A DNA stretch of 64,000 nucleotides from Nitratireductor sp. ZSWI3 (GTDB taxonomy: Bacteria > Pseudomonadota > Alphaproteobacteria > Rhizobiales > Rhizobiaceae). Position 1 is the stretch's first letter, and each line of letters starts with the position of its first letter. Under the pieces are notes generated by a model. That model ran no database searches, was not told where the DNA came from, and worked only from the letters and a program-made list of their open reading frames with translations. Below are positions 1-8,034 of the stretch, one piece after another. The stretch is from positions 53,478 to 117,477 of the forward strand of contig NZ_JANKOF010000005.1 in assembly GCF_024655565.1 (NCBI RefSeq), given 5' to 3'. The translations under genes were made by a program, and so were the position numbers.

Positions 1-2
1 GT

Positions 3-812
3 ATGGTGGGATTTACGTCGCAGGGGAAACGAGCTGATCTGGTGCCCCTGTGCATCGAGAGCGGCTGTGATATCCTGCTGTTCCCCCGTGACATAGAAGA
101 GGATCTTGGACATCTGCGCGCAGGTCTGGCGTCGGGCGCGCTCAGCCAGAAGCGGCTCAACGAGGCGGTGGCACGCATCCTGGCGCTCAAGGCCTCGCTG
201 GGACTGCACCTCAACTCTACCCTGCTTTCGGATGCGGAACGCAAGCAGATGCTGGGAACCGAGGAGCATCGGCTATGGGCCCAGCAGACCTGCCGGCGCG
301 CCGTGACCTTGGTGAGGGACTGCCAGAACCTGCTGCCGCTATCCCCGGATCGCCATCGCCGTATCCTCCTGGCCGAAATCCGTGACCGGAGAAGCCCCTC
401 CTCCACGCTACCGGACCTGCAGGTGGCCCAGATGCTCGAGGCACGCGGCTTCAAGATCACGCGCGTGGTACCCGGCGAGCCGATCAACGTGACCGACCAG
501 GATATCGGTCTTTACCTGTCTGCCGAAGAGGGCTTGTCGGGCAAGGAATATCTCGGGCCTAACTGGGAGCGGCTGCATGGACCTTTTCCGCTCACCATGC
601 AGCGCATGTGGCAGGAACTTCCCACGCTCTATGTCTCGCTGGGCTCCCCGTTTCTTTTGTTTCACATGCCGGACTGCCCCACTTATATCAATGCATACAG
701 CCCGGTTCTGCCAATGCAAGAGGCCTTGGTGGAGGCACTTTGTGGGGACATTCCATTTCGCGGACGAAGCCCTGTCGACCCGACCGGCGGCTTGTCCACC
801 ATCGCGGGATAG
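3..812 (+). CDS. Glycoside hydrolase family 3 protein, C-terminal part (5' end outside window)
   Basis: The reading frame is open at the left edge, so only the last 269 or so residues are seen. They begin with the end of a GH3 TIM barrel ([10 protein letters not shown], then a helix with [24 protein letters not shown]) and run into a GH3 C-terminal domain ([14 protein letters not shown]). This is the two-domain layout of bacterial beta-N-acetylhexosaminidase or beta-glucosidase-like GH3 enzymes. The catalytic aspartate and any His/Asp dyad lie upstream of the window, so the substrate cannot be told. A LysR gene follows after about 105 bases on the same strand. Family assignment is firm; specificity is unknown. 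Confidence 0.8.
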   Translation: MVGFTSQGKRADLVPLCIESGCDILLFPRDIEEDLGHLRAGLASGALSQKRLNEAVARILALKASLGLHLNSTLLSDAERKQMLGTEEHRLWAQQTCRRAVTLVRDCQNLLPLSPDRHRRILLAEIRDRRSPSSTLPDLQVAQMLEARGFKITRVVPGEPINVTDQDIGLYLSAEEGLSGKEYLGPNWERLHGPFPLTMQRMWQELPTLYVSLGSPFLLFHMPDCPTYINAYSPVLPMQEALVEALCGDIPFRGRSPVDPTGGLSTIAG

Positions 813-916
813 CGCTCGTGATTGCCCGGACTATGTGCAAGATATATCGTCGGGGAGCCTGCGCAGATCGGGACCGCTATACATCTGGCCGAGGGCCCAG
901 CATTCGGGACTGTTGA

Positions 917-1822
917 ATGACCGCCACGCCAACGCGTCTGCTTCCGCCGATGAACCCGCTTAAGGCATTCGAAGCCGCGGCCCGGCACAGGAGCCTGACC
1001 GTGGCTGCGGATGAATTGAACGTCAGTCAAGTCGCCGTCAGCCGGCAGGTCCGGGTCTTGGAGGACTATCTGGGGGTCACTCTGTTCCGCCGCCAAAACC
1101 GCGGAATCGAACTGACCCGGGAAGGCGTTGTTCTGTTTGAAGGCATCGCAAAGGGGTTCCAGGACATCGAAGCGGCAACCCGGCGCGTATCACGTCGCGG
1201 ACAGAGGAACATTCTCGCGATCCAATCTTATGTCACGTTTTCGCACCGCTGGTTGATGCCGCGGCTGCACGACTTTCATGACGCCTATCCGCGTATCGAG
1301 GTGAGACTGTCTTCTTCGCCCGATATCGCCGATTTCGAGACTGGCAATCTCGATGCAGCCATTCGAGGTGGTGACGGCCAGTGGCCGGATCTGCACGCGG
1401 AAAAGTTGGCCGACATGGAGCTGATCCCGGTGTGCTCGCCCGCTTTTCTGGTGAACCATTCAGTAGCCCATGTCGATCAGCTCGAGAACCTGCGACTACT
1501 CTGCTCTGCGGCCCGACCCAATGACTGGCCGAGTTGGCTGAAGTCCGCAGGTGCATCATTTGAGCCCAGAAACAAGTTGGTTTTCGAGAACAGTTCGCTG
1601 GCTTGCGAAGGGGCGCTAATGGATCTGGGTATTGCCATCGCCAATCGTCACTTTGTGCGACGTCAGCTCAATGCTGGAACTCTGGTTTCGCCGCTGGACC
1701 ATGGTTGTCGCACCGGTGAAAGCTATTATCTAACCTGGCCGAAAGGGCGTTCACCTTCCCGACCGCTCCTTAATTTTCTCGATTGGATACGGACCCAAAT
1801 CGCCGAAGCAACTGAAGAGTAG
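917..1822 (+). CDS. LysR-family transcriptional regulator, GcvA-like
   Basis: This 301-residue protein has the usual LysR length. An N-terminal winged helix-turn-helix lies at about residues 13-70 (KAFEAAARHRSLTVAADELNVSQVAVSRQV, read here in parts), and a two-lobed effector domain at about 95-295. The LPPMNPLKAFEAAARH start is typical of the GcvA/AmpR branch, which supports the ATG at 917; an in-frame ATG at 953 is the alternative. It lies downstream of the GH3 gene on the same strand, with no obvious divergent target, so its regulon cannot be read from the window. The effector is unknown. Confidence 0.85.
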   Translation: MTATPTRLLPPMNPLKAFEAAARHRSLTVAADELNVSQVAVSRQVRVLEDYLGVTLFRRQNRGIELTREGVVLFEGIAKGFQDIEAATRRVSRRGQRNILAIQSYVTFSHRWLMPRLHDFHDAYPRIEVRLSSSPDIADFETGNLDAAIRGGDGQWPDLHAEKLADMELIPVCSPAFLVNHSVAHVDQLENLRLLCSAARPNDWPSWLKSAGASFEPRNKLVFENSSLACEGALMDLGIAIANRHFVRRQLNAGTLVSPLDHGCRTGESYYLTWPKGRSPSRPLLNFLDWIRTQIAEATEE

Positions 1823-1891
1823 TGGAGGCCACGGAACGGAAAGGGCGTACACTTCCGGCAGACAGTGGTGGAAAGGAGGGGAGCCTGTTGC

Positions 1892-1920
1892 GGCCGGAAA
1901 ACTCCAGCGCCAGCCGAGGG
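1892..1920. repeat. Direct repeat, left copy (29 bp)
   Basis: The segment starting GGCCGGAAAACT recurs at 2439-2467 in the same orientation with 27 of 29 bases identical. The two copies flank the AbiEii-like remnant. They may be ends of a lost mobile element or products of a duplication. Confidence 0.7.
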
Positions 1921-1957
1921 CGCGTTGGGGATATTCGCGTGTCCGGCGCGTATATCC

Positions 1958-2290
1958 TCACAGTTCCAGTTTCTCTTCCAATGTTGCCAGCAGTTCGGCG
2001 TGTTTGCGCGGGTTGGACTGCTTCAGCTTGCGAATGTTCTCTAGCTTCCATTTCACGGCGGGCAGGTATCGCGGCGACAAGTTTGCTGCCATAGAGTTCC
2101 GCAGGCGCCAGGATCGGCAGCCTTAGGGTACGCTTGAATTCATCCGCCGCCGATGCGAAGAGTTCGGCCCCTTGCGTGGGGAGAAGCGTGCCTCGGCCGA
2201 CCGGGTTGACCTCTACCTTGACCTCGGAAAGACCCCGGCGCACAAAGAGCTTGATATCGCCAGTGCCGGTCGATGCTTCCGGCTCAACGC
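1958..2290 (-). pseudogene. Remnant of an AbiEii/AbiGii-type nucleotidyltransferase toxin gene
   Basis: The minus strand reads GDIKLFVRRGL, KVEVNPVGRGT and LRLPILAPAELYGSKLVAA, the central and C-lobe signatures of AbiEii-type nucleotidyltransferases of type IV toxin-antitoxin or abortive-infection systems. Directly after KLVAA the reading changes frame and continues as LPAVKWKLENIRKL to a stop at 1958-1960, which matches the family's C terminus. The stretch between (usually DRQHPRDLFDV and about 100 further residues) is missing, and no start or N-terminal domain is seen. An internal deletion plus frameshift makes the gene non-functional. No AbiEi-like antitoxin is present. The 5' boundary given is approximate. 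Confidence 0.7.
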
Positions 2291-2438
2291 AGTAAGTCCA
2301 CCTACGCCGCCATAAGCCGAGAGAACAATCGGAGCCTGTAGCGTATTTCCGGTAGGTGTGTGGATTGGCGGTAGCGGTCCCCGGATTCGATACCCTAACG
2401 CTGTATCTCCTACGCTGGAGCACGCCAGCGCGCCGTAA

Positions 2439-2467
2439 GGCCGGAAAACTCTAGCGCCAGCCGAAGG
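2439..2467. repeat. Direct repeat, right copy (29 bp)
   Basis: Second copy of the 1892-1920 repeat, same orientation, two mismatches. The spacing of about 547 bases encloses the toxin remnant. The rest of 2290-2520 holds no recognisable gene. Confidence 0.7.
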
Positions 2468-2525
2468 TGCATCCGGTAGCGCTTCAGTTGCCGTCTGAGT
2501 TGACCATCTGAACGACTATGCAAAA

Positions 2526-2542
2526 TCAGCGCAACTTGCTGA
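2526..2542 (-). terminator. Possible weak rho-independent terminator of the acid-sugar operon
   Basis: On the minus strand, just past the otnC stop, TCAGC and GCTGA can pair over a 7-base loop and are followed by TTTTG. The stem is only 5 bp, so this is a weak candidate. Confidence 0.3.
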
Positions 2543-2551
2543 GGTCGTTTC

Positions 2552-3193
2552 TTACGATCCGAACACCGCTTGGAGCTCATCTACCTCTTCGCAACGAAGA
2601 AGGGACACCGGCCGGCTGCCGAGGGCGAAGAAGACTTTGGCTGTTTCCTCCAACTCCTCACACGCATGAACCGCTTCAGCCAAAGATGCTCCCGCAATCA
2701 CTGGACCATGGTTTGCAAGCAACATCGCTTTGTGCCCGCTCGCGGTCCTGCGGACGGCATCCGCCAGCCGGATATCGCCAGGTCGGAAGTATGGAACCAG
2801 CGGAAGCCGTCCCACACGCATGACCTGATAGGCTGTCAGGGGGGGTAGCACGTTGTCTTTGTCCTGATGGCAAAGACAAGATAGCGCTACGGAATAAGTC
2901 GAATGAAGATGGACAATAGCCTTTGCGGCGGGGCGTTGCTCGTAGACGGCGATATGAAAGAAGGACTCCTTTGAAGGCAGGTCACCGGCAAGGACACTGC
3001 CATCTTGCGAAAGTTTGGATATCCGCTCAGGCGATAAGGCCCCCAGAGACGAGTTGGTCGGAGTGATGAGGATCGCCCCATCACCGAGCCGAACGGAAAG
3101 ATTGCCAGCGCTTCCATGAGCCAGACCGCGTTCATAGAGAAGCGCGCCATAGCGGACCATTTCTTTTCGCAGATGCTCTTCTTCCAACGTCAT
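2552..3193 (-). CDS. otnC: Class II aldolase/adducin-family protein, 3-oxo-tetronate 4-phosphate decarboxylase type
   Basis: This 213-residue protein has the full class II aldolase fold. It shows the GNLSVR substrate loop (about residues 30-35), a metal site in the IVHLHSTYS stretch (about 93-101) and a later histidine in LLANHGPVIAG (about 158-168). It directly follows a DUF1537 kinase with an ATGA overlap. In characterised otn pathways this pair phosphorylates a 3-oxo-tetronate and then decarboxylates the 4-phosphate to dihydroxyacetone phosphate. It closes a leftward operon. Fuculose-phosphate-aldolase-like activity on another sugar phosphate is the alternative; the kinase neighbour favours OtnC. 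Confidence 0.85.
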   Translation of the reverse strand: MTLEEEHLRKEMVRYGALLYERGLAHGSAGNLSVRLGDGAILITPTNSSLGALSPERISKLSQDGSVLAGDLPSKESFFHIAVYEQRPAAKAIVHLHSTYSVALSCLCHQDKDNVLPPLTAYQVMRVGRLPLVPYFRPGDIRLADAVRRTASGHKAMLLANHGPVIAGASLAEAVHACEELEETAKVFFALGSRPVSLLRCEEVDELQAVFGS

Positions 3194-4461
3194 CCTTGCC
3201 CCCTCATCCGCTCCAGTGCTTTTGTAAAGAATTGCTCCGATCCAAAATTTCCAGACTTCAACGCGAGCCCGACTGTACGGCTCTCATTGATCAAGATGGG
3301 CACGCCAGGATCGATCTCAGGGCCAATTTCCAAGGCGCCCAGATTGAGAGCCCGAGCCACCGCGCCGGAGGTCTCTCCACCTGCCACGATCAACCGCCGG
3401 GTTCCGCCATCGACAAGCGCGCATGCTAGCGAGGCGAATAACTGATCGAGCTTCAAGGCGACGTTCTCTCGGCCCCATTTTGCCTGAGCCGCAGAAACGG
3501 CCTCTGGCTCGCTGGACGAGTACACGAGTGGAGCACGACCTTCATTTGACTTCAGAAATTGAAGGAGAGCTGCAGCATCGACTTCACCTGTCATCACTGA
3601 CTCGACATCGATTGCCAGCGCGGGGTGCGATCTGGAATGGTAGGCAATCTGCTTGCGGGTGACCGCCGAACAACTACCGGACAGGATCGCCTCCGGCCCG
3701 TCGATTCCATGAAAGCAATAATGCTCCTTAACCCCTTCCCGGCGCGAAACCAAGTTGGAGGAAAGTCCGGCCGCCAACGCCGACCCCCCTGTGACGAGGG
3801 GAGCGCCGACACATGCCCTGGCGATGATTTCCAGATCCTCATCGCTGACAGCGTCAACGATGACCAGCTTTTCACCCTGCCGAGCCGCCTTTTCGAGTGC
3901 GATCCGGAGCAATTCTTCTCCCGAACGCACCACCTGCAGGCTCGCCAATCCCACCGGTGCCTTGCTCTGGAGGGAAAGCCATCTGCGAATGTCGGCATCC
4001 GGCATCGGTGTCAACGGATGGTTTTCCATCCCTGACTGATTGAGCAGTCGGTCACCGACGAAGAGATGGCCCTGGTAGACAGTGCGCCCCAGTTTGGGAA
4101 AGGTCGGGCAGACGACCACCCCGTGAACCCCAAGCTCATCCGCCAGCGCTTCGCCAACCGGGCCAATGTTGCCCTCCGGTGAGGAATCGAAGGTGGAGCA
4201 ATACTTGAAGTAAACCTGCTCGCAACCTTGGCGTCTCAACCATTCAAAGGCTTCCAGTGATTGACGAACGGCCTCTCTTGGTTCGATGGAACGAGACTTC
4301 AATGAAATTACGCCCGCCTCGATGCCGATCGGGGCGTCCACCCCTGGCACTTCCATGAACTGCGCGACACGCAATCCTCCGAGAGAAGACGCTCCCCTGG
4401 CGATCGCATTCGATATGTCGCTTGCACCGGTGAAGTCGTCAGCGATAACCCCGAGAAGCAT
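3190..4461 (-). CDS. otnK: DUF1537 four-carbon acid-sugar kinase, 3-oxo-tetronate kinase type
   Basis: This roughly 423-residue kinase starts MLLGVIADDFTGASD, the DUF1537 N-terminal signature that binds the acid sugar. The C-terminal nucleotide-binding half carries VAGGETSGAVARAL and GPEIDPGVPIL. The family phosphorylates C4 acid sugars (3-oxo-tetronate, threonate, erythronate). The ATG at 4461 has a GAGG ribosome binding site about 10 bases upstream and gives the canonical N terminus; a GTG at 4467 overlapping the upstream stop is also possible. The 3' end overlaps otnC by 4 bases. Pairing with OtnC points to 3-oxo-tetronate rather than threonate, which normally goes with PdxA2. Confidence 0.88.
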   Translation of the reverse strand: MLLGVIADDFTGASDISNAIARGASSLGGLRVAQFMEVPGVDAPIGIEAGVISLKSRSIEPREAVRQSLEAFEWLRRQGCEQVYFKYCSTFDSSPEGNIGPVGEALADELGVHGVVVCPTFPKLGRTVYQGHLFVGDRLLNQSGMENHPLTPMPDADIRRWLSLQSKAPVGLASLQVVRSGEELLRIALEKAARQGEKLVIVDAVSDEDLEIIARACVGAPLVTGGSALAAGLSSNLVSRREGVKEHYCFHGIDGPEAILSGSCSAVTRKQIAYHSRSHPALAIDVESVMTGEVDAAALLQFLKSNEGRAPLVYSSSEPEAVSAAQAKWGRENVALKLDQLFASLACALVDGGTRRLIVAGGETSGAVARALNLGALEIGPEIDPGVPILINESRTVGLALKSGNFGSEQFFTKALERMRGQG

Positions 4462-4463
4462 CG

Positions 4464-5147
4464 TCACTTCACCTCGTCGCGGCCAGCTGCACCTGTCACC
4501 ATCCGTCTCATCTGCTCGACCGCCGCCCCTGGCGCGGAGAGGACCGGCACCTCGACCATCTGCTCAACCGCCGCCTGGGCGCGCGAAGTGGAGAAATGAG
4601 CCAGCATGATCACATCGTGATCTTTGAATTCAGCTGCGCGTGCGGCAATCCGGTTGTTGTGACCTTCTACGTCGCCCGCCCGCAGCCGGTCCATCGCCCC
4701 GTCAACGACAATCGTATCGACCCTCGCGGTCGTTCCCGTCTCCTTGACGAACAGGTCGAACTCGTCCGTCATGGTCATCACGGACGGAGCGAAAGTCGCC
4801 AACATTCCGACGTTGCGTCCGTATTTGAGCGCGGTCCGGAACATGGCTTCGTTCGGCTTAAGAACCGGAACAGGGAGTTCCGCGGCCATTCGATCGATCG
4901 CTGTCCCGAAAGCGGAGCAGGTCACAAGAATACCGTCCGCACCTATTCGGTGCGCATAGCGGCCAAAGTCGACAAAGCGCTCGATGAGGCTGGGAGTCAG
5001 CTCAGCGTCCTTGGCGCGATCGATCGTGAGCCCGTCGTCGAGCAGGTTGACCATCTCCGCTTCCGGCCACCGTTGAAGGAAGGCGTTGCGGATAGGCTCC
5101 ATGGCAACCGGTGTAGCATGGAGCAAGACGATGCGATGCTTGCTCAT
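4464..5147 (-). CDS. Aspartate/glutamate racemase-superfamily protein with a single cysteine
   Basis: The 227-residue protein begins MSKHRIVLLHATPVAM and has the two-domain Asp/Glu/hydantoin racemase fold. The first catalytic cysteine is present (VTCSAFG, residue 77). At the second position, where true racemases have GCT or a similar motif, it reads IMLAHFSTSRA, and there is no other cysteine in the protein. Two-base racemase chemistry is therefore unlikely. One-cysteine members act as decarboxylases or isomerases. It overlaps the ModA-like gene (ATGA) and is followed by otnK, so an isomerase, epimerase or decarboxylase step on the acid sugar is my inference. An upstream in-frame start at 5222 is rejected because it lies inside the neighbour. 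Confidence 0.8.
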   Translation of the reverse strand: MSKHRIVLLHATPVAMEPIRNAFLQRWPEAEMVNLLDDGLTIDRAKDAELTPSLIERFVDFGRYAHRIGADGILVTCSAFGTAIDRMAAELPVPVLKPNEAMFRTALKYGRNVGMLATFAPSVMTMTDEFDLFVKETGTTARVDTIVVDGAMDRLRAGDVEGHNNRIAARAAEFKDHDVIMLAHFSTSRAQAAVEQMVEVPVLSAPGAAVEQMRRMVTGAAGRDEVK

Positions 5148-5869
5148 GCAACCATCCCCGATGCCGAGACTCTGGAGACGAGACCTCCGTTGCGGTAAGC
5201 AATATCGGCTTCCGGGGAGCAAAGCGCTTCCACAAATGCGCGCGCGTCTGCCGGATTCTTCGCATCGACAAAAACAGCGACAGAGAAGTTCGTCGTCACT
5301 TGCACCTCGGGCGGGAATGGCCCCAGGATATCCACGCCATCCACCGTCATGAGCTCGCTTATCTGCTGTATGGCCAATTCAGCCTCACCGCTCACCACCT
5401 TATGGGCGGTAAAACCAGCCGGAATGGTCACCGCACGGGCTTCGACGATCTCTGCTATCCCCAGTTCGGCTATCATCTTCCGAAAGTAGATCCCGCTAGC
5501 CCCTGCCTGCGAGAAGGCCACGCCTTTTGCATTGCACAGCATCTGCTTGAAGCTGGCGAGGGTCGAAATATCGTATCGCGCGGCACCTTCCTTCACCGCG
5601 ACACCCAACACCGCTTGCGCGATCGGTCTGCGCGTTTCGGCGACCAGAACGCCATCAGCGACGAGACGATCGATTGAATCATCAATTGCAAGCAGGACAT
5701 CGGCCCGCCGACCATCACCGACGTCACGTTCCAGTACCGTGGTCGGACCCCACTTCATATCCAGGTGGAGGCCCGACCTGGATTGAAATTCAGGAATGAT
5801 CCAGCGGTTGAGCGCGACCTCGACGGCAAGGGCGCTCATGACAGAGAGTCCAGAGGTGGCTGATTGCAT
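5144..5869 (-). CDS. ModA-like type 2 substrate-binding-domain protein without signal peptide
   Basis: The 241 residues resemble ABC molybdate or tungstate binding proteins of the ModA/AccA type (VMSALAVEVALNRWIIPEF, later VSGEAELAIQQISELM and ILGPFPPEVQ). There is no hydrophobic signal or lipoprotein box at the N terminus. The start follows the upstream stop by only two bases with a good AAGGAG site, so no longer N terminus is available. No modB or modC is near. It is therefore probably a cytoplasmic ligand-binding or enzyme-like protein working with the acid-sugar enzymes. The ligand is unknown. Confidence 0.72.
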   Translation of the reverse strand: MQSATSGLSVMSALAVEVALNRWIIPEFQSRSGLHLDMKWGPTTVLERDVGDGRRADVLLAIDDSIDRLVADGVLVAETRRPIAQAVLGVAVKEGAARYDISTLASFKQMLCNAKGVAFSQAGASGIYFRKMIAELGIAEIVEARAVTIPAGFTAHKVVSGEAELAIQQISELMTVDGVDILGPFPPEVQVTTNFSVAVFVDAKNPADARAFVEALCSPEADIAYRNGGLVSRVSASGMVA

Positions 5870-5871
5870 CG

Positions 5872-7155
5872 TTATTCTCCTTGATGGGCCGGTTCTTTGC
5901 GAGCAGTGAAGGGGATCGGTCGCACCATCTCGGACGAGATTTCAGATAGGCTGCGAAGGCCCAGGAGAGCCATGTCCCTGTCGATTTCTTGCGAAAGCAG
6001 GTGCATGGCGTGGAGGATTCCCTCCCGACCCGCAACAACTGCCGCATACAGAAATGACCTGCCGAGAAAGACGAAGTCTGCCCCTAGAGCCAGCGCCTTC
6101 AGAACGTCGGTGCCGCGCCGAATTCCTCCGTCAAGCATCACGGACAGTGATCCAGCCTCGGCCACTATTTCGGGAAGAACGAGCAGAGGCGCTACCGAAT
6201 AGTCGAGCTGACGCCCGCCATGATTTGATACGATCACCCCGTCGACGCCAATGGCCTTTGCCGCCTTCGCGTCTGAGGCGGAAAGAATTCCCTTCACGAC
6301 GAGCTTTCCCTCCCAGCGATCACGGATAAAGTCGATGTGCTCCCAAGCAAGCTGATCTCTACTGTTCATGTTGCGCACGAAACTCTGCGACATCATGGGA
6401 GGCCCTCGGTGAGCATCCATGTTCTCGAAATGCGGAACACCATGTCTGAGGAAGGTTTGCGCCACCGTCCCAAGAAGCCATCCGGGATGCAGTGCACTAT
6501 CGAGCGCAACACGCGGTGTGATGCGAAGCGGCATCCCAAAGCCGCTGCGCTCGTTATGTTCACGGTTTCCCGGCACAGGCGTGTCGGCTGTAACAACGAG
6601 CGTCTGAAAGCCGGCTGCGGCAACACGGTCGATCATCGCGGCAATGCGCGCCTTGTCACCTGCAAGATATGCCTGAAACCAGGCATCCGGATTTTGCCGG
6701 GCCACGTCCTCCAGCTTTATCAGAGAAGAGGCGCTCAAAATTGCTGGAACGTTGGTCCGTCCTGCAGCGTCTGCCAGGGCAAGGTCAGCGCGATAGGCCA
6801 CCATCGCCGCCCCACCGAGCGGCGCCACACCGAAGGGCGATGAGTAGCTCTTACCGAAGAGACTTGTGGTTTGGTGACGCGTCGAGACGTTCATCAGCGT
6901 GCGCGGAACAAGCGAGAGCTGAGCAAACGCATCTCTGGCTCCACGCATCGCAGAACCCGTCTCGGCCGCACCGGAAACATAACCATAGATCATATGCGGC
7001 AGGCGGCGCTTGCAGGTACGTTCGAAATCATCAAGCGCGAGATACCGGCGCAAACGACGCGGAATGTTCTTCTCCGGTCGCGCCACCGAAGCCTCTATCG
7101 CCTCTATGGACTGTTCAGGTGCAGGTGATGCGGAGGTAACGGCTTCCAAGTTCAT
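5872..7155 (-). CDS. FMN-dependent alpha-hydroxy-acid oxidase/dehydrogenase (LldD family)
   Basis: The 427-residue TIM-barrel flavoprotein shows the family's landmarks: YGYVSGAAETG near residues 58-68, PFGVAPLGG, SASSLIKLEDVA, VTADTPVPGNRE, and the catalytic His-Gly-Gly-Arg in VSNHGGRQLDY with LDGGIRRGTDVLKALALGA for FMN phosphate binding. Relatives oxidise (S)-2-hydroxy acids such as lactate, glycolate or mandelate to 2-oxo acids. It overlaps the preceding dehydrogenase by 4 bases in the TRAP-otn operon, so its substrate is probably a polyhydroxy 2-hydroxy acid such as a tetronate. That would supply the oxidation otherwise done by an LtnD-type dehydrogenase. Lactate dehydrogenase is the conservative alternative. 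Confidence 0.85.
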   Translation of the reverse strand: MNLEAVTSASPAPEQSIEAIEASVARPEKNIPRRLRRYLALDDFERTCKRRLPHMIYGYVSGAAETGSAMRGARDAFAQLSLVPRTLMNVSTRHQTTSLFGKSYSSPFGVAPLGGAAMVAYRADLALADAAGRTNVPAILSASSLIKLEDVARQNPDAWFQAYLAGDKARIAAMIDRVAAAGFQTLVVTADTPVPGNREHNERSGFGMPLRITPRVALDSALHPGWLLGTVAQTFLRHGVPHFENMDAHRGPPMMSQSFVRNMNSRDQLAWEHIDFIRDRWEGKLVVKGILSASDAKAAKAIGVDGVIVSNHGGRQLDYSVAPLLVLPEIVAEAGSLSVMLDGGIRRGTDVLKALALGADFVFLGRSFLYAAVVAGREGILHAMHLLSQEIDRDMALLGLRSLSEISSEMVRPIPFTARKEPAHQGE

Positions 7156-7991
7156 CGACCTTCTTCAATTTCCGCAACCACAGCGGCTTCCTTGTCGTCG
7201 GGATGCGGAAAGCCGACATAGCTTCCCCCCTGGTAGATGACGGCTCGATCACAAGGGTCTTGTACCGGCTCTCGAGCAAACAGCTCTTCTCGCCACTGCT
7301 CGGCGCTGTCCCTGGGCGCCCAGCCCAGGAATGCGGCTTCGCCGTTGTCCCACCAACTTTCCGCATTGGCGGAGACACCGTATACGGCGCTGTTCCCAAG
7401 ACTCGGCACAGCGAGGGCTCGTTCAATGAGCGCAAACGTATCGGCGGCGCTGACCCAGGTGGCCAGCATGCGCCGGTCTTCCGGCGCAGCCCGAAAGGAA
7501 CCGATCCGTATCGACAACGTCTCGATGCCGAACTTGTCGTGGTAAAGACTGGCGAGGCTCTCGCCGAAGCATTTCGTCGCTGCGTACAACGTGTCCGGCC
7601 GAAACGGGACCGATACCTGTAGCCTCTGGGTCCGCGGATAAAACCCCATCACATGGTTTGTGCTGGCGTAGATTACCCGCGCCCGCCCGTTTGCTCTTAC
7701 GGCTTCATAAAGATTATAGACACCCGTGATGTTGGCCGGGAGGAGCCTTGACCAACTGTCTTCCACCGGAATGCCGGACAGGTGGATGACGGCATCGCAG
7801 TCCCTTGCCAGTTCGATGAACAGATCCAGATCGGTCAGATCGGCAGCAACAAATTCCTCGTGAGTCTCGTGATCCGTGAGCGGCTTGATGTCCGTCAACC
7901 GAACGTGTTCAGCCAACTGGCCCAGATACGGGCGAAGCGCGGTCCCAAGCGAGCCGGCAGCGCCGGTCAAGAGTATCCGGTTGTGTTTCAT
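7152..7991 (-). CDS. NAD-dependent epimerase/dehydratase-family protein, uronate-dehydrogenase-like
   Basis: This roughly 279-residue short-chain-type enzyme begins MKHNRILLTGAAGSLGTAL, a GxxGxxG NAD site. It has the catalytic YAATK motif at about residues 133-137 with an upstream serine/threonine (YASTNHVMG). Length and the ITGVYNLYEAVRANG and GESLASLYHDKFGIETL regions resemble uronate dehydrogenase (Udh), which oxidises uronic acids to aldaro-lactones. The ATG at 7991 has a GGAG site 9 bases upstream and is preferred over 8000. An aldonic or uronic substrate delivered by the TRAP system is likely. The SMP-30 lactonase gene nearby fits a lactone product. Confidence 0.75.
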   Translation of the reverse strand: MKHNRILLTGAAGSLGTALRPYLGQLAEHVRLTDIKPLTDHETHEEFVAADLTDLDLFIELARDCDAVIHLSGIPVEDSWSRLLPANITGVYNLYEAVRANGRARVIYASTNHVMGFYPRTQRLQVSVPFRPDTLYAATKCFGESLASLYHDKFGIETLSIRIGSFRAAPEDRRMLATWVSAADTFALIERALAVPSLGNSAVYGVSANAESWWDNGEAAFLGWAPRDSAEQWREELFAREPVQDPCDRAVIYQGGSYVGFPHPDDKEAAVVAEIEEGR

Positions 7992-8034
7992 CAGTGGCAT
8001 CTCCGCGATAGTCGGAACAGGGGCAGGAGGACCC

